A DNA stretch of 64,000 bases, taken from the NCBI GenBank assembly GCA_023213395.1, contig CM041465.1:54877741-54941740 (forward strand), written 5' to 3'. This DNA is from Cycas panzhihuaensis. Lineage: Eukaryota > Cycadophyta. Below, piece after piece: positions 11,861 through 23,130 of the stretch. The first letter of the stretch is position 1; each line of letters starts with the position of its first letter. The notes under the pieces are model-generated. The model was not told the origin of the DNA. It made no database searches and worked only from the letters and a program-made list of their open reading frames with translations. Made by a program: the position numbers and the translations under genes.

Positions 11861-12030
11861 ATTCTAATTGTATTTCCATTACCCATAATGGTTCTAGCAT
11901 TAAGACTATACATTCCTAGAGTTTTTCATCTTTTTAACATAGAGTATCAACTACCATATTTAACTTGCCTTTGTTATATATTATGTCAAAGTCAAGAGCC
12001 TATATTTTTCTCATCCACTTCTATTGCTTT

Positions 12031-12035
12031 AGAGA
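12031..12035. repeat. Target-site duplication of element H (left)
   Basis: AGAGA occurs immediately before the TGTTTCAC start of H's 5' LTR and again at 63001-63005, directly after the 3' LTR end CATGCCA. Outside these copies, the minus-strand RNase H of element I continues across the join, which supports the assignment. Confidence 0.85.
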
Positions 12036-12266
12036 TGTTTCACTAAAACATGGCCTAATTATTGATCTTTATCACTTTTAATAGGTTCCTTGTATGTTTC
12101 ATATGAAAATGATTTATTTAAGTTCATTTTATATGTATTAGGCCATGTTTTAATGAAATGTTATATTTATTTTATTGATGATATATGTTAAATAATGATG
12201 GATGTACTATTATGCTGTCACCTATTAATGAGTGATAACTATGGTACCAAATTTCCCTTTCATGAT

Positions 12267-12615
12267 TGTTCGAGAACATAAAATCATACACAGATGTTCT
12301 CAACCACAGGATCTTTAACCATACACAGCAAACAACAAATTGAAAATACAGAAAATAGATGCATAGAACACATAATATACGTGGGAAACCCTTTCAGGAA
12401 AAAACCTACCACAAAAGGATCCTCAAGGGATCATTGATTATTACACAATGAACTTGGATGATGAATACACAAGGCTTCATGGCATATATATTCTCTAAGA
12501 GGTGTCACATGTTTAGGGTTTTGACCCTCCAAATAAATCGCACCTTTTTGCTCACACCTTTTCACATAATTAAACCACATTAACATTAATTAAGTGGCTT
12601 AATGCCACACTAACA
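12267..12615 (-). repeat. 3' LTR of copia C
   Basis: It runs from TGTTCGAGAACA to CACACTAACA, 349 bp, and is the counterpart of 25706-26062. It is followed (plus-strand view) by TCCCTCCTTA, the complement of the PPT TAAGGAGGGA at 12616-12625. It contains a GTGGGAAACCC...GGAAAAAACC inverted repeat near 12,380-12,410, seen in several LTRs here. Confidence 0.9.
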
Positions 12616-12681
12616 TCCCTCCTTAATGTGAATGTGGGGAAACTGTAACGTGTAGCAGTTGAGTAATCACAAAGGCTGGGA

Positions 12682-13187
12682 CTATCCTGCAGCTTCTTTA
12701 TCCTTGTTGATACATCCCTCTTCAAGGATAACATCAGTGAGTCCTAATCCGGTATGCATCTTCGTGAATTGGTCTTCAGTGAGTGGCTTGGTAAACATGT
12801 CTGCAAGTTGTAATTCACTCGGACAATAGTCGACCTGCAGTTTTCCTAACTTGATCAGCTCACGAATGTAATGGTGTTGAATCTCAATATGCTTTGTATG
12901 TGCATGAAACTCTAGATTTTTCAAAAGATGAATGGTACTCTGATTATCAACAAAGAGAATCAGATGTCCATTGGAAACACCAAGAAATTCTAAGAGACCT
13001 TGCAACCATACTGCTTCTTTCATACCAGCACTGAGTCCTTGATATTTTACTTCTATAGAAGATAGTGCCATTGTCTGCTACTTCTTTGACTGCCATGAAA
13101 TAAATCCATTACCAATACTAAACAGGTATCCAACAGTGGAGTTCTGGTCATCGGAATCTCCTCCCCAATCAGCATCTGTGTAGCCAT
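12682..13187 (-). pseudogene. RNase H and C-terminus of copia C polyprotein
   Basis: The element-sense reading enters from the B insertion site with GYTDADWGGDSDDQ (about 13,150-13,187), the first acidic block of copia RNase H. MALSSIEVKYQGLSAGMKEA (about 13,010-13,071) follows, then LFVDNQSTIHLLKN, and finally HTKHIEIQHHYIRELI with QLADMFTKPL, ending at a stop at 12682. These are the standard RNase H and C-terminal blocks that degrade the RNA strand during reverse transcription. One stop separates the first block from the rest. The preceding RT resumes at 20738, beyond B. Confidence 0.9.
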
Positions 13188-13192
13188 GTAAC
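13188..13192. repeat. Target-site duplication of element B
   Basis: GTAAC lies directly left of the B LTR start and recurs at 20733-20737 directly after its other LTR. Removing B and one copy rejoins the C reading frame between RT and RNase H. Confidence 0.95.
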
Positions 13193-13490
13193 TGAAAAGA
13201 GTGGATCTATCCTTCATCTCCATGCACTAAACACAAAGGAAAACATGGGAGCAAGAGAGACTTGAGAGAAAGAAAGTAGCTCTCACAAAATGGGGAGGTA
13301 AAGAATGAATCTCCTCCATTGAGCTTTACTTTTATATTGAGAGAGGGAGCATTTGGGTTAGGTGAAATGAAATTACACATAATGCACATGAAAGTGCATT
13401 TCACTTAAGTGATCTAATTTAAACTTCACTTAAGACCCTTTTTCGAAATAATCAACTAATGTAATGACCTTATGTCATTAACCCTTTTCA
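13193..13490 (-). repeat. 3' LTR of copia B
   Basis: It runs TGAAAAGAG...CCCTTTTCA with a perfect 7-bp terminal inverted repeat (TGAAAAG/CTTTTCA) and is 298 bp. In element sense the PPT AAGGGGGAGAT (13491-13501) sits directly next to it. Confidence 0.95.
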
Positions 13491-13714
13491 ATCTCCCCCT
13501 TAATGGTAGAAGGTCATTTCATTCTATTTTATTCTATCCTATGAGGTCTTCATTTGAGCCTCTTACAAAGTAAACTAGTATGATACTTTTATGGGAAACC
13601 CTCATGGGGAAGAAAACCCACAAATTTTCTAATCTACTAACGTGGCTTAGGCGACTCTTTAAATATAGCTAGATAGCCAATCAATACAATGAATTTTGTA
13701 GCTGAAATCTCGAG

Positions 13715-13885
13715 TCTCCATATACCATTTGGTCATCCCCATGCCCTTTTGGGTTTTCACAGTTAGATTTTCCAAAATGATACAACCCTTATCCTTTCGC
13801 GCCACATGGGATTTTCACGAATGGGATAGAGCAGACTTACTCTTGTCCTTCCGCGCCCACAAGGGGTTTTCACGAATGAGACAGA
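13715..13885 (-). repeat. 3' UTR repeat of copia B
   Basis: Three units start GTGAAAACCCCTTGTGGG, GTGAAAATCCCATGTGG and GTGAAAACCCAAAAGGG in element sense, followed by GCG-rich and GGA(C/T)AAG motifs in the first two. They correspond one to one with the repeat at 5965-6140 in element A, so they are ancestral to the family. Confidence 0.65.
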
Positions 13886-13915
13886 GTATGATGGTCCTAT
13901 TGTCATCTCCTTCAA

Positions 13916-14600
13916 TCAGTCAGAGATGGAGGCCCTAAGGCTGAGTTGCTTTCGGGACTGTTCAAACTTCACCCTCTTCAGTGGTTTGGTGAAGATATCG
14001 GCCACTTGATCTGCTGTGGGGCAGTACTCCAATTGAATTGTGCCATCATGAACTAGTTCTCTAATCCTGTGGACTTTTGTACTTATATGTTTGGTACGAT
14101 CATGAAATACAGGATTTTTAGCCATCTGGATTGTAGATTGATTATCTACATGTAAGCTAGTAGAACTTGTTTGGGTGGCATTTAATGTATTCAACAACTT
14201 TCTAAGCCATATCACCTCCTTGCTTGTCTCGTAAGCGTGAATGTACTCGGCTTGAGTTGAGTCTGCAACTATCTTTTGCCGCCTAGATCTCCATGATATT
14301 GGTCTTTGTTCAAGAAATGTTACGTGCAGCACGTAGATCTTCCGTGTCTTTATCTCCCAGAAAGTCCGAGTGCATGTATGCATAAAGTTTAAATTACGCA
14401 TTGGGTTCATACAATGCACCATATTTGCTAGTTGTCTTTAGGTACCTCAACACTCGTATTGCGACTTGCCAATGATTACGCTTAGGATTTGTCATGAATC
14501 TTGCAAGAATCTTGACAGTGTGCAATATCTGACCTTGTGTTGGTAGTATAGATGAGACTACCTATAAGTTGCTCAGAGTGTTGGCCCCGCCTCCCTATTG
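13916..14600 (-). pseudogene. RNase H and C-terminus of copia B
   Basis: The frame 14422-13916 carries SRRQKIVADSTQAEYIHAYE (RNase H block), SLHVDNQSTIQMAKNPVFHD, then RTKHISTKVHRIRELVHDG and QVADIFTKPLKRVKFEQ before a stop at 13916. Length and order are normal for the copia C-terminal domain. Upstream sequence (14423-14600) still encodes the RT-RNase H connection but is shifted, with the AGRCSTGG-type break near 14,630, so RT and RNase H are no longer in one frame. Confidence 0.85.
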
Positions 14601-15400
14601 TCACCATCAACCGAGAGCTTAATATTAGGCTCCATAGGTGTATCCACCGGTCGAGCACCTTCCAACCGAAACTTTGTCAAGATCGTTGATATATTTTTCT
14701 TGGGAGAGAAAGATTTTGCCATCCTTTTGAGTTACTTCAATTCCCAAGTAATATTTCATCAACCCGAGGTCAGACAATTCAAAAGTTTTAGCAAGATCCT
14801 TCTTCAGCTGGCTGATTACCTGTTCACTATTCCCCGTTATGAGCATGTCATCCACAAAGATTAAGAGGTAAGTGACTTTATCATTTTGGCGCTTGATGAA
14901 TAATGTTGCATCAATATCTTGATAGTCACAATATCCAAGTTGCCTCATTCTTTCAGACAACTTAGTAAACCAAGCACGAGGGGCTTGCTTTAGGCCATAT
15001 AAGGACTTTTTGAGCCTACAAACTTTATGCTCCTGACCGTCAATCTCGTATCCTTCTGGCTGAGCCATGTAAATTTCTTCTTTAAGGTCCCCATTGAGAA
15101 ATGCGGTCTTAACATCGAGTTGGTGGATTTTCCAACCTCGCTGAGCGACCCAAGGCTATTAGAGTTCTGATTGTAGGCCACTTGGTTGTAGGAGCAAAGA
15201 TTTCAGTGTAGTCAATGCCTTCCCTTTGCATGAATCCTTTTGCTACCAACCTCGCCTTGTGTTTTTCTAGGGTGCCATCTGATCTATACTTGTTTTTGAA
15301 CACCCATTTATTTTGAACTACCTTTCTTCCAAGTGGTAGATCAACAAGCTCCCATGTACCGTTCTTAATAAGAGATTGATACTCTTCGCTCATGGCATTT
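14600..15400 (-). pseudogene. Reverse transcriptase of copia B
   Basis: It begins MSEEYQSLIKNGTWELVDLP (15393 downwards), then RLVAKGFMQREGIDYTEIF. After a frameshift near 15,110 comes MAQPEGYEIDGQEHKVCRLK (15068), KSLYGLKQAPRAWFTKLSER, and the catalytic block LLIFVDDMLITGNSEQVISQ (about 14,820-14,880). YYLGIEVTQKDGKIFLSQEK follows. Both palm aspartates (VDD) are present. RT copies the element RNA into cDNA in virus-like particles. At least two frameshifts prevent one continuous product. Confidence 0.9.
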
Positions 15401-15594
15401 CTCCATGCCGCATGCTTTATGACTTCTTGGTACGTTAGGGGCTCTTCATTAAGAGCAAGATGCGCTCACGGGTTCAAGCTCAACGGAAAGTGATTCATGC
15501 ATCCTTGCTCTATGGGCACTTCTAGTGCCGCTTTGCCTACCTCATCCGGGTCGCATGTCCTTGTGTAGTCGGTAGGCTTCACGAAAACCTCAAG

Positions 15595-17200
15595 TTGGGA
15601 ATGAGGTTTTCATTTCCACAACCTCTTGGTCTTCGCTTTGATCCCGAAAAGGATCATGTGAAATATTTGGCACGGAGGAAGTTGATGATCTTTGGAGAAG
15701 ATGGGCCACCCACGGATGTTGGAGAAGATGATCCTTCCGCTATGGCTTTGCCTTTGTCAACTTGGTCGCTCACAAATGATGGTGCCGGATGTGTACACAT
15801 TGGATTGGAGTCACTTGTATCCTCCGAGGCTCTATTGTCGATTCCAAGATTTTAAGCATCTGCTCAAAGATCTCCCCTAAATTTTGGAACTGGACATCAA
15901 ATTCGAAAGCATCATTAAATCGATATGAAGGCGTCTTGAGTCAAGTCTCGAGTAATTGATCTTCGGCCTCGCAAAGATAACATCTCTAGTGATGATGATT
16001 TTGCACTCAAGGTATAAAAACCTTGTATCCCTTTTGTCCATAGGGTATCCGACAAAGATGCCTTTGATGGCTCTATCCTGGAGCTTATTTCTATGTTCCT
16101 ACAAAATATGAGCATAACAAGTAGAGCCAAAGATTCTAAAGTGCGAGATAGAGGGGGTTTGTCCATACCACATTTCATGTGGAGAGGGGCCGAGCTTGAG
16201 GGACTAACGGTGTTGATGCAATACATGCCAGCCCGTATAGCCTCTCAAAGATAGATAGGGACATTCTTATATACCAAAGATAAAGACGAGCCATATTCAT
16301 GATGGTCCTGCTCATACGCCTAAGAACTCCATTTTGGGGTGTACCGCAATAGTGGTCTGATGTTTGATTCCACGTTGACGTAGGTACGATTCAAACTCAT
16401 TGGATGTGTACCGCCACCATTGTCATCCCCGAGTATTTTGATCTTGAATCCGATTCATTTTCCACACGCCTTGAAAGCTTGAAACATAGAAAAGCTTCAT
16501 CTTTCTTTGCAAGAAAAGCAACCCATACTTTCTTGGTAAAATCATCAATGAAAGTAATATAGTACCACTGCTTGATAGAAGGGATGGGCATAGGACCGCA
16601 TATATCCGAGTGTACAAGTCGCAAAGGTTGGGTAGATTTCCACCGACTACGAGGAAAGGGTTGTCTTTGAGATTTAGCAATAATACATGCTTCACATTTA
16701 AAGGGCTTGGAGGGGAACTTAGGCAAACCAGGAAGAGTGTCTTGTAGTTCTCTTAAACGATCAATTTTGATATGGCCCATACGAGCATGCCATAGAGCTG
16801 CTTGGGACAACTTTTGAGGAGTCAGGGTTGTGGTAAAAATAAATTCATCATCAACATAGTTGACTTCAGAGGATGGTGAGCCAGTTAGGCGGAAAAGTTT
16901 ACCATCAAGAATTCCGGTCATAACCACAGCATTTGAAGGAGGGTGAATGACACAGAGAGTTTGATTATTTGCAGTTACACTCAGATCAAATCCACGAGAG
17001 ACAAGGGTGGACAAGGAGAGCAGATTCTGCTTCAGAGCAGGAATATATAAAACATCAACAAGTGTAAAATCTGGAAGGCCTGGGAGTTTCAGGCAAACTG
17101 TTCCAAGTCCTTCGACTGGCTGAGATGATTTGTCAGCCATGTGTACAACACCACGAACTTCAGAGTCAAAATCTTGAAAGAACTGGCGATGACAAGTCAT
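15595..17200 (-). pseudogene. Protease tail, integrase and hinge of copia B
   Basis: The frame 17200-16397 starts MTCHRQFFQDFDS, the part just after the protease active site, and keeps VDVLYIPALKQNLLSLSTL. It contains the GAG-pre-integrase zinc module (LWHARMGHIKIDRLREL ... CEACIIAK) and the integrase core start (LRLVHSDICGPMPIPS, YYITFIDDFTKKVWVAFLAK). The frame breaks near the second catalytic aspartate. Downstream pieces (16,230-15,920) read HEMWYGQTPSISH- and GIFVGYPMDK-like hinge sequence in other frames. Integrase would join cDNA to host DNA; this copy is broken. Confidence 0.85.
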
Positions 17201-18410
17201 GTGTTGTGTTGCTCAGATCCATGATCCACGATGAAGTATTTGAGGTAGCACTATTTGCAACTCCAAGTGGTGAAGGCAAAAGTGAATAAGCATAGCCACA
17301 ATGAGCCTCAATATACTTAGTGGATCTATCAACAACATTTGATGAAGTGGTCCCAATTCTTTGAAGGTGTGCATGAGCAAATCATGCTCCACCAAAAGCA
17401 TCTTCAAAAGAAGTATTATCAACATTATGTGCACCATGGCGTTGATAACTTGGTAGTTTGTTGGTGGCGCTTCGCAATTTTGGCATAATGTCCTCTTCTA
17501 TTACACCTTTGGCACACGATTGTTTGATTTCCGGTCAAGTATTAGACCTGGCCGGATTGTCTCGACATCGGATCTAGGTCCGTGTTGATTATTTTGCCCT
17601 TGGCCTTGAGACTGCTTTTTGTTGGAATTGAGGAGCCTGTTGACTAAGAGGACGTTGTCCTTGTTGTCTACCTCTTCCTCTTCCTCGGAATTACCACCTC
17701 TATGAGAGTATTGACCTTGATTTTTGGTGTAACAAAGATCTTCTTCCACTTCAAAAGCGGATCAATTGGATCCGATGTAGTGGCAAAGTTGGTATCAAAG
17801 GTCTTATCAAATTCAATGAACTTATCAAGAAGATCCTCAAAGTTTAGGGTCTTTAAAGTTCCAATTGGATTGAAGACTCCCAATAGATTTTTATAATCCG
17901 GGATATGGAGACATGATTGAATCAAGGAAGCCCATGTAATGCATTGAGTTTTAAAATCTTTATCAATGGCTTGCTTGATTGACGAAGGAGATTTATTGTC
18001 TCACTTGCATGTCCTTTTTGCATTTTCAATTTATTCATCTTCAGCACTAACTGAACAAATTCTGAGTCTGATTTAGTGTCAAAGTTCTTCTTAAGAACTT
18101 CAAGAACTTTTCATGTCAGATCATGTACTTCATCAATGAGATTATGCAGGAATAATCGGTGACAAGCGATATCCCCGCATGATTTTATCATCATCAAGTT
18201 CCCATTGGCGTTTAGCTACGCCTTGATGGGAGGTTGAGCACCTCCTCAAGCAGCTTGTGGTAGTCAGAATGCAACAGTGGTGTAGGTTGTAAGTGATCTC
18301 TCCATAGACCTTCGACTTTGCAAGATTTCTCGACACCAAAGGAACCACATATCCCAAATTTCTTTTTCTTTTAGAATGCAGTTCACATTTTGCTTGAATT
18401 GTGAAGACAT
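17200..18410 (-). pseudogene. gag and protease start of copia B
   Basis: The start at 18410 gives MSSQFKQNVNCILKEKEIWD, homologous to the A start at 1395. KRQWELDDDKIM (about 18,190) is the next conserved block, now in another frame, followed by a degenerate Gag body. Frames at 17,925-17,668 and 17,749-17,501 cover the Gag C-terminus with a Gln-rich and basic stretch (SRGRGRGRQQGQ-like near 17,660-17,700). The protease active-site region near 17,205 reads WIMDLSNTTH, where functional copies have DSG. Several frameshifts are present. Confidence 0.75.
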
Positions 18411-20420
18411 GGTGTCTTTTTAGAAGGGAAGAAATAAACAAGGGACTATAAAAGTGATGGTAATAAATGACCGATTACTATTTACAAATGGGAAATGTAA
18501 TGAAGTAGTGTAGAAGAAGGAAGAAGAAGTGAGAATGGTTGCTCAAAGATGAAGGGAGCAACTTAGAGAAAAGTCACCAACACTTGTGACAAATACTAAC
18601 CCCGACGCAGCAGAATATGAGAAGAACTATGATAAAATTGGCCACTAACACTTGTGGCAAATATTAACCAGACGCAGCAGGAATATGTGAAGCCAAGTGA
18701 TTGTGATTACACTATGTATCACTTTTACAAATAAGTAAGTGATCAATATACAAGATTGTAGGCCAATGTAGAAGTTGACATCATTAGGTTTACACAACTT
18801 GAAGCTCGAATGTAGGATGCGTAATCAACCCAATAACCTCTAACTTGTGTCCAACGTGTAGTTGAGGTTGTTGAAGGGATGCCTAGGCTTATAGTAGAAT
18901 TAATTTGGCCTTCACCCGCGATACCCGCAATCGTGCTTGGTGATGAAATCCAAGTCACAACGGAGCCAGTACTCCCAATCCACACACAGTTCACCAATGA
19001 GCAGCTATATACCTCCTCTAAAGAGTGGTACGTGCATACCCATGGCTATGACGGATATTGGATCGGGTATATTTTAATCTTATATTAAAGTTTCAGTTTT
19101 CCTGGTTGGTTATCAGGATGATCCCTGATTGAGGCACGATGGTATGGCTAACCAAACCTCACCAATATTCTGGTTTAGTCCAGACCCAACTTGAAACCCA
19201 CACCTCCTTTATGGCACTAAGATTACGCCAACCAAGGTATCTCAACCTTGGCGAGTGTGTGAACAGGTACAAGATGGCAGAAAATAGCGTACGTGATGCG
19301 TTCCTTTTAGGAAGAGTGAAAAGATTATCGAATTGCATCAAACGTACATTTAACTGAAAATAATGCTTGCTTGGAGTGCTTTTGGAGTGCTTGCTTGAAG
19401 TGCTTGCTTGAAGTGTCTTTGGAGTGCTTGCTTTGAGTGATTTTAGAGTGCTGAAATGCAATGCTCAATAAGTGAGTGAGGACACCGGATATTGCTCCGA
19501 TCCGTGTGTTTTTCTCACTTTTACAATGGGCTTTTAAGCCTTATAAAAGGAAGAAATTTTTTTCATTTTTTTTTTGTTAATACAAAAAGGTACTCTTCAC
19601 TAAATCTGCAATAACTTTCTCCCACGATGTCGAAATGGAGTGCCGATTTTTGTGCTGCAAACTAGACTCAGAGCTTCATCTTCAGAAAGTGGAATCAGGT
19701 CCAAATGAGTTCTGGAACATTTTTTACAGCCCCGCAAAGTTAGGAAATTATATTTTTCCAGAATTCTTACTAAAAATAACTGTTATTCACTAAAACAGCA
19801 ATAACTTCCTCATACGGCATCCAAATTAGGTGCCGGTTTTTGTGATGGAAAGTAGACTCAGAGCCCCATCTTTGACAATTGGAATCACTTCAATTGGATC
19901 TCTGTAGAAGATTTTGCAGACCTGTGAAGTTCAGCAATCAAATTGAATTTCAGCTTTCTAATCTCTCATTAACACATGATACCATATGAAATTTCCATCA
20001 TTTTTTGATCACCAGGATCCCAATATGGGCAAGGTGAGAGCATACAATGATAGATATTTTAAATGGCTCAAAATTCTTTAAAAAAATGGGTAAAATCTCC
20101 CCTTACAATCATTCTTCTAAATCTTTGGAAAATTTCATGAGATTTCCCTTGTTAAATGGACAAAAAGGGAAAAGAAAAGAAGAATGGGATAGCATGAATG
20201 GCCAGCAAAGGATTGGAATCCTTGGGCCTTACAACTCCTTGTATTATGCTTCCAAACCTGCAAAAGAGAAAGGAAAGGAAAACAATACAAAATATGCTAT
20301 CATAATAACTTGAAAATATTTCTAAATTCACTTTCACAATCTCCTTCACCACATGGATTGTGGGGGAGAAGGAAGTGATGGCTCTATTGCAAGTGCAAGT
20401 GGGGAATATGAAGGAAGCAA
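18411..20420 (-). other. Long leader of copia B
   Basis: About 2 kb lie between PBS and gag without a recognisable product; the short ORFs here look incidental. It contains a diverged direct duplication (19591-19780 and 19781-19960, period about 190 bp; both copies share CAATAACTT and TAGACTCAGAG). It also has a short tandem array of GAGTGCTT(G/T)-type units at 19366-19450. Its 18,800-19,290 part is conserved in element A. Confidence 0.65.
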
Positions 20421-20432
20421 GCTCTGATACCA
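20421..20432 (-). promoter_or_regulatory. Primer-binding site of copia B
   Basis: In element sense it reads TGGTATCAGAGC, a 12 of 12 match to the complement of the 3' end of plant initiator tRNA-Met, two bases inside the 5' LTR. It fixes the strand and the LTR boundary. Confidence 0.95.
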
Positions 20433-20434
20433 CA

Positions 20435-20732
20435 TGTAAAGAGTGGATCTATCCTTTATCTCCATGCACTAAACACAAAGGCAAACATGGGAGCAAGAGA
20501 GACTTGAGAGAAAGAAAGTAGCTCTCACAAAATGGGGAGGTAAAGAATGAATCTCCTCCATTGAGCTTTACTTTTATATTGAGAGAGGGAGCATTTGGGT
20601 TAGGTGAAATGAAATTACACATAATGCACATGAAAGTGCATTTCACTTAAGTGATCTAATTTAAAGTTCACTTAAGACCCTTTTTCGAAATAATCAACTA
20701 ATGTAATGACCTTATGTCATTAACCCTTTTCA
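20435..20732 (-). repeat. 5' LTR of copia B with TATA box
   Basis: It is 298 bp, starts TGTAAAGAG (one change from the other copy) and ends CCCTTTTCA. In element sense an ATATAAAAG TATA box lies at 20572-20580, about 150 bp from the LTR start, so transcription would begin shortly after it and run leftwards. Confidence 0.93.
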
Positions 20733-20737
20733 GTAAC

Positions 20738-21790
20738 CTGATCTTCTCACCTCTGCAGTATTCAAGATCAAAATTGATTGTCCCCTTTAGATATTTCAAG
20801 ATCCACTTTGCTGCCACTAAATGAGTCTCCTGTGGATTCTACATGTAGCGGGAAACCAATCCAACAGCGTATGCAATATCTAGCCTAGTATGAGTTAAAT
20901 AAATGAGACTCCCTACCAACTGATGATACTTTATGCCATTTATAAAAGGTTGGGCTATATCCTTCTACAATCTTATGCCTTTGACACATGGTATTGTAAC
21001 AGGTTTGTAGTGCTACATCCCAAATCTCTCGAGTAAGTTCTTCACATACTATGACTGCAATAACACGATCCTATCTTCCATCTGCCTGATCTGAATGCCC
21101 AAGAAATAGTGAAGTTTTCCAAGATCTGTCATGTCAAATAAAGCTCCCAAATTGGATTTGACTTCGGTTATAGCCTTTCCACGATTATTGCCAATGATTA
21201 GATCATCCACATACACCACGCAAGTAACTACGAAAGTCCCTCTTCTTTTCACATATAGGTTTGGGTCGAGTTCTGAAATTTTAAAACCTTCAACTTTCAA
21301 CTTGGCATCCATCTTCTCATACCAAGCATGGGGTGCTTGTTTCAGGCCATAGATTGATTTCTTTAAATGACAAACAAAATGCTCATGTACATCCTTAATG
21401 AATCCCAGAGGCTACGACATGTATATCTCCTCCTTTAGATCCCTATTAAGGAATGCAGACTTAACGTCCATCTGGTGTAACTTCCAAACTAATGCAGCTG
21501 CTAAGGAAATGAGTAAGCAGACTATTGTCATTCTGGAGACTGGTGTAAACATCTCCTCATAGTTAATTCCTTCTTTCTACTCGAATCCCTATGCAACAAG
21601 TCTGGCCTTGTACTTGTCCACCTCTCCATCTGAATAGAACTTTATCTTATAGACCCACTTACATCTAACAAGATTCTTTGACGGAGGTAGTGGAACTAAA
21701 TCCCACGTATCGTTCTTCATCAAAGAACCATATTCTTCCTCTATTGTAGCTCTCCATCTTAGATCTCCTTTCGCTTCAGCAAACGATTCA
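20738..21790 (-). pseudogene. Reverse transcriptase of copia C
   Basis: Element-sense motifs in order are LVRCKWVYKIKFYSDGEVDK (about 21,630-21,690), MDVKSAFLNRDLKEEIYMS, KKSIYGLKQAPHAWYEKM (about 21,300-21,360), VVYVDDLIIGNNRGKAI (about 21,175-21,225, catalytic YVDD intact), FDMTDLGKLHYFLGIQI, then GSLIYLTHTRLDIAYAVGLV and AAKWILKYLKGT next to the B insertion. Stops are few, several of them at expected Gln positions. The domain ends exactly where the TSD of B begins; RNase H continues at 13187. Confidence 0.9.
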
Positions 21791-23130
21791 AGATCACTGG
21801 AGTCATTGGTGTCGACTAGCAGAGTTCGACTGGTATGTTGACTTGGTTCTGCCTATCATCGATGAGGTTTGCATCGCCACACCATAATCTTCAAGAGTTT
21901 TCCTTGCCCATAAAGGTATAGAAGGACCCATTGTTGAAGGTACTTCTACTTGCGGCAGTTCCTCACTATTATGCATCCCACTTGGTCCTGCTTCCTTAGG
22001 TGCTACAGCGACTGGCTCATCGTCCTCTTCGCTTAAAGAATCTGGGAATGGGAGAAGGGAAGGGTAAAAAGGTTCCCCTAATGCTCTTTCATCATGATAC
22101 GTCGATGATTCATCAAATTTAACATCCCGACTAACCACAATCTTCTCCCCCTGTGGATTCCATAGTCTATAGGCTTTGTTCTTCGTGCAATACCCCATGA
22201 ATATGCACTTCAGACTCTTCTGATCTAGCTTCTTACAGGTACCATCAGGGATGTGGGTGTATGCTATATACCCAAACGTTCTCAAATGGCTAATGGTAGG
22301 CTTCTAACCGGTCCATTTCTCTTCGGAGGTCATGTTGCGAACTGCCTGAGTGGGTACTTGATTTAAAATATAAATAAAAGTCGCCACAGCTTCTGCCCAA
22401 AACTTCGGTGGCAGGTTTTTAGCATGCACCATACACCACACCATCTCCATCATGGTATGGTTCTTTCTTTTAGCAACTCCATTCTATTGTGGGGTATACG
22501 AGACTGTAAACTCCCGCTTTATACCATGGTTACGGCAGAACTGATTGAATGCATTATTGTCATACTCCTTACCATTATCACTTCGTAAAGTTTTTATTTT
22601 CTTATCACTTTCATTTTCAACCATCACTTTCCACTCGCGGAAGTAATCAAATACGTCTGACTTGTTCTTGAGAAAATAAACCCAGGCTTTCCTGGTGTAA
22701 TCTTCTATAAACACAAGTGTATATCAGGCTCCTGATATTGAAGGGTTTGAGAGTGGTCCCATAATGTCTGAGTGCACAAGCTCCATCTTCTCCTTGGCTC
22801 TCCAGGCATTATCCCGAGCAAAAGGATAGCGATGATGCTTTCCATACATGCATCTTTCGCATACACCATCTGAGCAGGGAACCGACGGTAGTCCTGCCAC
22901 CATCTTCAACCTCTCCAGTAGTGCAATACTCCTATAATTAAGGTGCCCAAGGTAATTGTGCCATAGTTTACTTTCATCATCTGCATTGGTAACAAAGGCA
23001 TAAGACTTCTTCTGAGATTGAAACTTTTCAAACACCCAGAAGTTGTCCTTGAATTTCTCGGTAGCCATGACAGCAAAGTTCTTTTTTGGGTCCTTTATCA
23101 GGCACTTATCATCATAGAGCTCCACTTTCA
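21791..23130 (-). pseudogene. Integrase and hinge of copia C
   Basis: The GAG-pre-integrase zinc module is intact in pattern: LWHNYLGHLNYRSIALLERL with CERCMYGKHHRYPF (about 22,845-22,980). The integrase core shows LVHSDIMGPLSNPS, then VFIEDYTRKAWVYFLKNKSD (about 22,655-22,715), IKTLRSDNGKEYDNN (second catalytic Asp) and FWAEAVATFIYILNQVPT. The catalytic Glu region near 22,480 (QNGVAKRKNHTMMEM) carries Lys where Glu is usual. The hinge FGYIAYTHIPD ... GEKIVVSRDVKFDESS ends about 21,803. Only a few stops interrupt about 1.3 kb. Confidence 0.9.

Larger units (their letters stand above)
13193..20732 (-). mobile_element. Copia element B, youngest insertion, complete ends
   Basis: This is a 7540-bp minus-strand Ty1/copia element with 298-bp LTRs (13193-13490 and 20435-20732) that differ at 4 positions by my count (about 1.3 percent), TSD GTAAC, a perfect PBS (20421-20432) and a PPT (13491-13505). 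Coding order in element sense is gag (from 18410), protease, integrase, RT and RNase H. Despite the young LTRs the coding region has several frameshifts and stops. It may therefore have been copied in trans from a defective parent, or the stops may be recent. A leader of about 2 kb separates the PBS from gag. A is an older member of the family. Confidence 0.95.

Noticed and set aside
13207-13404. 65-codon ORF present twice (also 20449-20646)
   Set aside because: Both lie inside the two LTRs of B, so the duplication reflects the LTR pair; no protein features.
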